Shown here piece by piece: positions 6,396-9,800 of a stretch of 9,800 bases of DNA. The DNA is from Bacillota bacterium (GTDB lineage: Bacteria > Bacillota > Dehalobacteriia > UBA4068): NCBI GenBank assembly GCA_009778255.1, contig WRKD01000149.1:1-9800 (forward strand), given 5' to 3'. The notes beneath the pieces are model-generated. The model was not told the DNA's origin. It did not search any database and saw only the letters and a program-made list of their open reading frames with translations. Made by a program: the position numbers and the translations under genes. How positions within the stretch are numbered: position 1 is the first letter of the stretch; the number at the start of each line of letters is the position of its first letter.

Positions 6396-7775
6396 ATGGT
6401 ATTATCGGCGCAACATATTTTAGGGGCAATTGTTACCTTCATAGTCATTTTAGCCATTGGGCTGTTTTCCGGCAAACGCATCAAGAATGCGTCTGATTTT
6501 TCTACCGGCGGCAAACGGGCCGGTTCCTTACTTGTTATGGGTACAATTACCGGAACTTTAGTGGGTGGCTCTTCTACTATTGGCACGGCGCAACTTGCCT
6601 TCACCTTTGGTTTATCTGCTTGGTGGTTTACTTTGGGGGCCGGTATTGCCTGCTTGGTTTTGGGTTTGATTTTTGTGCGGCCAATACGGGCTAGCGGTTG
6701 CGATACTATACAACAAATAATCGCCAAAGAGTATGGATTAACGGCAGGCTTGGTCACGGCAGTGTTAGGTACTTTAGGTATGCTGATAAACATCATTTCT
6801 CAGCTGCTTTCTTTTAATGCCTTGGCTATTTCTGTTATTTCCATCAATCCAATTATCTGCGCTCTTATTGGTATGGGTTTTATGCTTTGTTACGTGGTAT
6901 TCGGCGGTGTTTTGGGCACAGGGGTTTTGGGTATTGTGAAACTTTTGCTTTTGTATCTTGCGGTTATTGTTAGCGGGGCGCTGGTACTTAAGTTATGCGG
7001 CGGATTTTCCTTCATTTTTAACGCTTTGCCACATGAGGAATATTTTAATTTATTTGCTCGCGGCATAGGCGTGGACGCCGGCGCCGGTTTGTCGCTTTTA
7101 CTGGGAGTTTTATCTACGCAAATTTATATTCAAGCTGTACTCACAGGTTTAAACAACACGAAGGCTCGCCAAGGAGCTTTATTGAGCGCGCTGATCATTC
7201 CGCCGGTGGGCGCGGGAGGCATATTGATTGGGCAATATATGCGCCTTACTCAGCCAGATTTAAATCCTGCTTTGGCTTTTCCTCATTTTATTATAGAAAA
7301 ACTGCCGCCGGTGTTGGGCGGGGTAGTTTTGGCCACGCTATTGATTACCGTAACGGGAACCGGCGCCGGGCTGGCTCTTGGTTTTGCCACTACTTTAACA
7401 AACAATATTTATCTGCAGTTTTTCAATAAAGAGCATTCCGGCGTTAAAACTCTTAGGGTTATGCGGCTATTGATTGTTTTAGCCTTGATCGTAGCGGTTA
7501 TCTTTACCTTAGGAAACCTGAAATCTGTCATTTTGGCTTGGGGTTTTTTGTCTATGGCTTTGCGGGGAGCAGTTTTATTTGTGCCTATGTGCGCGGCGCT
7601 TTTCCTGCGCAAGCGGGTGAAAAAACAATTTATTGTTGCCTCCAGCGTTTTGGGTCTGGCGGCGGTGATCGTGGGTAAATTTATGCTTCGCGGCGACATC
7701 GATCCTTTGTTTTACGGTATAGCCGTCAGTGCATTTACGGTAATACTGGGCATGATAGCACAAAAGCTTGATTAA
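6396..7775 (+). CDS. Sodium:solute symporter family transporter, 459 aa
   Basis: This is an inner-membrane secondary transporter of the SSS family (PutP/PanF type), which couples Na+ entry to solute uptake. About 12-13 hydrophobic segments span the protein. The N-terminal signature is clear at residues 49-83: GTITGTLVGGSSTIGTAQ followed by FTFGLSAWWFTLGAG, the broken-helix and substrate/Na+ site region of the family. It is slightly shorter than PutP (about 500 aa), mainly at the C-terminus. The start is firm: AGGAGT (6385-6390) lies 5 nt before the ATG. Its stop codon abuts the ribosome binding site of the next gene, so it heads an operon with a small unknown protein and a CoA-transferase. 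This suggests a carboxylate or amino-acid-like substrate that is then activated to a CoA thioester. The precise substrate cannot be deduced. Confidence 0.93.
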   Translation: MVLSAQHILGAIVTFIVILAIGLFSGKRIKNASDFSTGGKRAGSLLVMGTITGTLVGGSSTIGTAQLAFTFGLSAWWFTLGAGIACLVLGLIFVRPIRASGCDTIQQIIAKEYGLTAGLVTAVLGTLGMLINIISQLLSFNALAISVISINPIICALIGMGFMLCYVVFGGVLGTGVLGIVKLLLLYLAVIVSGALVLKLCGGFSFIFNALPHEEYFNLFARGIGVDAGAGLSLLLGVLSTQIYIQAVLTGLNNTKARQGALLSALIIPPVGAGGILIGQYMRLTQPDLNPALAFPHFIIEKLPPVLGGVVLATLLITVTGTGAGLALGFATTLTNNIYLQFFNKEHSGVKTLRVMRLLIVLALIVAVIFTLGNLKSVILAWGFLSMALRGAVLFVPMCAALFLRKRVKKQFIVASSVLGLAAVIVGKFMLRGDIDPLFYGIAVSAFTVILGMIAQKLD

Positions 7776-7786
7776 GGGGTGTAGAA

Positions 7787-8059
7787 ATGGATAAGCAAAA
7801 TAAGATGATGGATTTTATTTGGCTGCTCAATGCTGTCGATAACAGCACATGTGAGCTTAAAGATTTGTGCGTGCAGTTTTTAAAGCGCAGGCAGGAATTT
7901 TACGAATTGTCACAAGATGAATTCTTTGGCACAGAACGAAGAAAATATATGGATCAGGAATTGCAGCGTTATTTGAAGAATTTATCCGATTTGCATATAA
8001 CAGTAGAGGAAGTAACTAACCTTTTGCGTATAAATGGAACGGAAGTGATTGGGCAATGA
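7787..8059 (+). CDS. Unrecognised 90-aa helical protein in transporter/CoA-transferase operon
   Basis: I do not recognise this protein. It is small, charged and predicted mostly helical, with a hydrophobic patch near the N-terminus (FIWLLNAV, residues 10-17), two cysteines (NSTCELKDLC) and a Lys/Arg/Glu-rich middle that could form a helical pair. It has no signal peptide and no true membrane span. Coding status is well supported: AAGGGG (7774-7779) precedes the ATG by 7 nt, and the stop overlaps the ATG of the CoA-transferase A gene as ATGA (8056-8059), a sign of translational coupling. The steady position between transporter and enzyme suggests an accessory or regulatory subunit for one of them, which is inference. 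A small transporter partner of the DUF997 type is unlikely because membrane helices are lacking. Confidence 0.8.
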   Translation: MDKQNKMMDFIWLLNAVDNSTCELKDLCVQFLKRRQEFYELSQDEFFGTERRKYMDQELQRYLKNLSDLHITVEEVTNLLRINGTEVIGQ

Positions 8060-9186
8060 ATGATAAAATTATGACCGCCCAGGAAGCGGTTAGGCGCTTC
8101 ATTAAACCAAAAACTCATATTGCTTTTGGCGGTTTTACTATTCTGCGCCGCCCCATGACCATAGCCAGAGAAATCGTCCGCCAGGGTATTGCAGAACTGT
8201 TTGTAACCATGAACGGCGGCACGATCATCGAAGAAATGCTGGCCGGCGTCGGTTTGATCAAATGGCTGGAAACAACCTATTTAGGTATGGAAGGCGGCAT
8301 GCCGGTAGCTTACGCTATGCGCAGATGCATTGAAGAAGGAGTTATAGAACTGGTAGAAGACTATTCTAACTGGTCTTTTGCCCAACGTACTCTGGCGGGC
8401 AGGCTAGGCTTACCCTTCATGCCTTGCTTAAGCGATTTAGGCAGCGATCTACTGAAATACGATACTTTCGGTAAGGCGGGCTTAAGAGAAAAAAACGCAG
8501 ACGGTTCGCCTAAGCATGCCGGCATACCCCCCGCGAAATATAGCGTGATAGACGACCCCTTCGAAGGTTTCGGTTTACGTCCCACCATCTTCGAATCGGG
8601 AGAAGATTCCTGCGGCAATCATACAAATCATTATATGAAAAACTATCATAAATCCACAAAGTATACAGGCAAGGAAGGCGTGAAGGTATTGATAGTACCC
8701 CCGCTTAAACCAGAAATCAGTGTTATACGCGCCCAGCGGGTGGCCTGCGACGGTACGGTGCGTATAGAAGGTCTGGTGGGACCGGATTTGGATCAGGGCT
8801 TATGTGGTAAAACCCTGATCGTGGAATGCGAACGCATTTGCCCGGCAGAAGAACTTCGGCATCTTCCGGAACGAAACCAGATAGCCGGCCACTTTGTGGA
8901 AGCTATTATAGAGCAACCTTTCGGCGGCTACCCTACTGCTGTGCCCAACTATTATGATTACGATTATGCCTGGTTTAGAAATTACACTGCCCAAATCAAC
9001 CATAAAAGCCTCATTGAAGTGCGAAATTTTTGGCTCGATCATGTGGCAAGCGAAAATGATTGGGATTATTTGGAAAACAAAGTGGGGTATACAAAGTTAT
9101 TTTCCCTGCGCACAGACCCGCGGTATCACTATAATCCCAATTTGGCAAGGTTTGGCGAGGAGGTAATCGATGAGCGACGCATATGA
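8056..9186 (+). CDS. GctA-like CoA-transferase subunit A, 376 aa
   Basis: This is subunit A of a family I CoA-transferase closest in layout to glutaconate CoA-transferase (GctA, about 320 aa in Acidaminococcus), which moves CoA between an acyl-CoA donor and a carboxylate in the cytoplasm. Visible family features are IAFGGFTILRRP (residues 22-33), MNGG (52-55), EDYSNW (101-106), LGLPFMP (118-124), AQRVACDGTVRIEG (226-239), the PFGGYPT stretch (288-294) and the YDYD segment (300-303). A block at about residues 170-207, rich in His, Asn, Tyr and Lys, has no counterpart in GctA as I recall it and accounts for most of the extra length. Translation is coupled to the preceding gene through ATGA. GGAAG (8041-8045) precedes this ATG by 10 nt; an ATG at 8071 has no ribosome binding site. 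Substrate unknown; glutaconate is only one option. Confidence 0.9.
   Translation: MNDKIMTAQEAVRRFIKPKTHIAFGGFTILRRPMTIAREIVRQGIAELFVTMNGGTIIEEMLAGVGLIKWLETTYLGMEGGMPVAYAMRRCIEEGVIELVEDYSNWSFAQRTLAGRLGLPFMPCLSDLGSDLLKYDTFGKAGLREKNADGSPKHAGIPPAKYSVIDDPFEGFGLRPTIFESGEDSCGNHTNHYMKNYHKSTKYTGKEGVKVLIVPPLKPEISVIRAQRVACDGTVRIEGLVGPDLDQGLCGKTLIVECERICPAEELRHLPERNQIAGHFVEAIIEQPFGGYPTAVPNYYDYDYAWFRNYTAQINHKSLIEVRNFWLDHVASENDWDYLENKVGYTKLFSLRTDPRYHYNPNLARFGEEVIDERRI
9158..9172 (+). promoter_or_regulatory. Strong ribosome binding site for the CoA-transferase B gene
   Basis: AGGAGG (9158-9163) is a perfect Shine-Dalgarno sequence, 6 nt before the ATG at 9170. It lies inside the end of the subunit A reading frame and so fixes the start of subunit B and the 17-nt overlap between the genes. 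It encodes part of the EEV stretch of subunit A at the same time. Confidence 0.85.
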
Positions 9187-9800
9187 GGAGTATTTGGAAA
9201 AATATGGCTTAACGGCAGCTGATTATACTTATATGGAAATGCTGGCGGTTGCGGTGGCACGGGAAATGGCAGATGGTTCTTTCGCTTTTGTGGGAACCGG
9301 CCTGCCTTTGCTAGCCGCTGGGCTGGCTCAGCATACTCATGCAAAAAATATGACTGTAATTTTGGAAGCCGGCACAGTGGGACCGCGTATTGAACACCTG
9401 CCTCTATCTGTTGCCGACCCCCGGGCTGCCTATCAAGCCGCCACGCTTTCCACTTTGGTAGATGCCTTTGGGGCTATTGCCGCACGTGGTTATTGCACTG
9501 TAGGAGTACTGGGGGCAGCAGAATGTGATATGTATGGTAATCTTAATTCAACTAGCCGGGGAGCATACTGGCCAGCCGGGGTAGCAAAAGATGGCAAAGG
9601 CCCGGATACCCGTTTTACCGGCAGCGGCGGGGCCAATTCTATTGCATCTATGGCAGATAAAATCATTGCCATGATGGTTCACGAAAAGCGGCGTTTCCCC
9701 GAACATGTACAGTATTTGACTACGCCTGCAGGTATGAGGGGCGGCCCCGGCGAAACCCGCTACGATTACGGCTTGTTTCGCGGTGGTGATTTGGTAGTGA
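9170..9800 (+). CDS. GctB-like CoA-transferase subunit B, 3' end outside window
   Basis: This is subunit B of the same heteromeric CoA-transferase; 210 codons are present and no stop is reached. The match to Acidaminococcus GctB (as I recall it) is close and colinear: VGTGLPL (41-47), ILEAG (64-68), an S-V-A-D-P-R stretch, YGNLNSTSRGAY, RFTGSGGAN, and MVHEKRRF. E66 in ILEAG aligns with the catalytic glutamate (Glu54 in GctB) that forms the glutamyl-CoA thioester, so the enzyme should be an active transferase and not a hydrolase-type relative that lost this residue. The N-terminus is about 12 residues longer than in GctB. It overlaps subunit A by 17 nt and has the best ribosome binding site in the window. 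About 50-60 C-terminal residues are expected beyond the edge. Substrate unknown. Confidence 0.92.
   Translation, partial: MSDAYEEYLEKYGLTAADYTYMEMLAVAVAREMADGSFAFVGTGLPLLAAGLAQHTHAKNMTVILEAGTVGPRIEHLPLSVADPRAAYQAATLSTLVDAFGAIAARGYCTVGVLGAAECDMYGNLNSTSRGAYWPAGVAKDGKGPDTRFTGSGGANSIASMADKIIAMMVHEKRRFPEHVQYLTTPAGMRGGPGETRYDYGLFRGGDLVV

Noticed and set aside
6371..6796. 141-codon open frame on the minus strand opposite the symporter start
   Set aside because: Its product is Pro/Lys/Val-rich as expected of the reverse of a hydrophobic membrane protein gene, and it overlaps the heptamer array; no domain is visible.
8954..9166. 70-codon open frame on the plus strand inside the CoA-transferase A gene
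   Set aside because: It overlaps the well-conserved C-terminal part of subunit A in another frame, and has neither a ribosome binding site nor a recognisable product.
6396..9800. Glutamate fermentation (hydroxyglutarate pathway) operon
   Set aside because: GctAB similarity alone does not fix the substrate, and no hydroxyglutaryl-CoA dehydratase or decarboxylase gene is in the window.

Overview
The window looks like a stretch of a Gram-positive-lineage (Bacillota), probably strictly anaerobic chromosome. The grounds are strong AGGAGG-type ribosome binding sites, short 4-17 nt overlaps inside gene clusters, AT-rich intergenic DNA, a Cache-type hybrid histidine kinase, a bacterial cyclic-2,3-diphosphoglycerate-synthetase-like protein, and a GctA/GctB CoA-transferase pair of the type known from Acidaminococcus. 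A Negativicutes or clostridial host fits, but the sequence does not prove it. All supported genes lie on the + strand.

Layout. (1) 1-737: a dispersed-repeat-like palindrome, an extended -10 promoter and a small HD-domain hydrolase gene, closed by a terminator hairpin (767-821). (2) 738-1069: an intergenic region holding a 163-bp imperfect palindromic, MITE-like element (881-1043). It has near-identical ends and is bracketed by the 4-bp direct repeat TAGC. (3) About 1070/1103-4634: a two-gene phosphorelay operon. The first gene encodes a receiver protein whose N-terminal domain resembles an Hpt domain without the phospho-accepting histidine. The second encodes a membrane hybrid kinase (dCache - HisKA - HATPase - REC - Hpt) whose sensor domain carries the residue pattern of amino-acid-binding dCache domains. 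(4) 4737-6074: a COG2403-type P-loop protein related to cyclic 2,3-DPG synthetase. (5) 6075-6395: an intergenic region with a perfect 23-bp hairpin, two arrays of related heptanucleotide repeats and a promoter that abuts the second array. (6) 6396-9800: a tight operon of a sodium:solute symporter, an unrecognised 90-residue protein, and CoA-transferase subunits A and B. Subunit B runs off the window.

How the parts work together. The last operon reads as uptake of an organic acid or amino-acid-derived substrate by a Na+ symporter followed by CoA activation. The substrate cannot be read from sequence. The phosphorelay probably senses an extracellular amino acid, but neither protein has a DNA-binding output, so its target must lie elsewhere or be a protein. 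Linking the sensor to the downstream catabolic operon is speculation based on proximity. I see no defence island, CRISPR, RNA gene or complete transposon. The most unusual signals are the MITE-like element ahead of the phosphorelay operon, the heptamer arrays around the transporter promoter, the pseudo-Hpt receiver protein and the insertion in the CoA-transferase A subunit.
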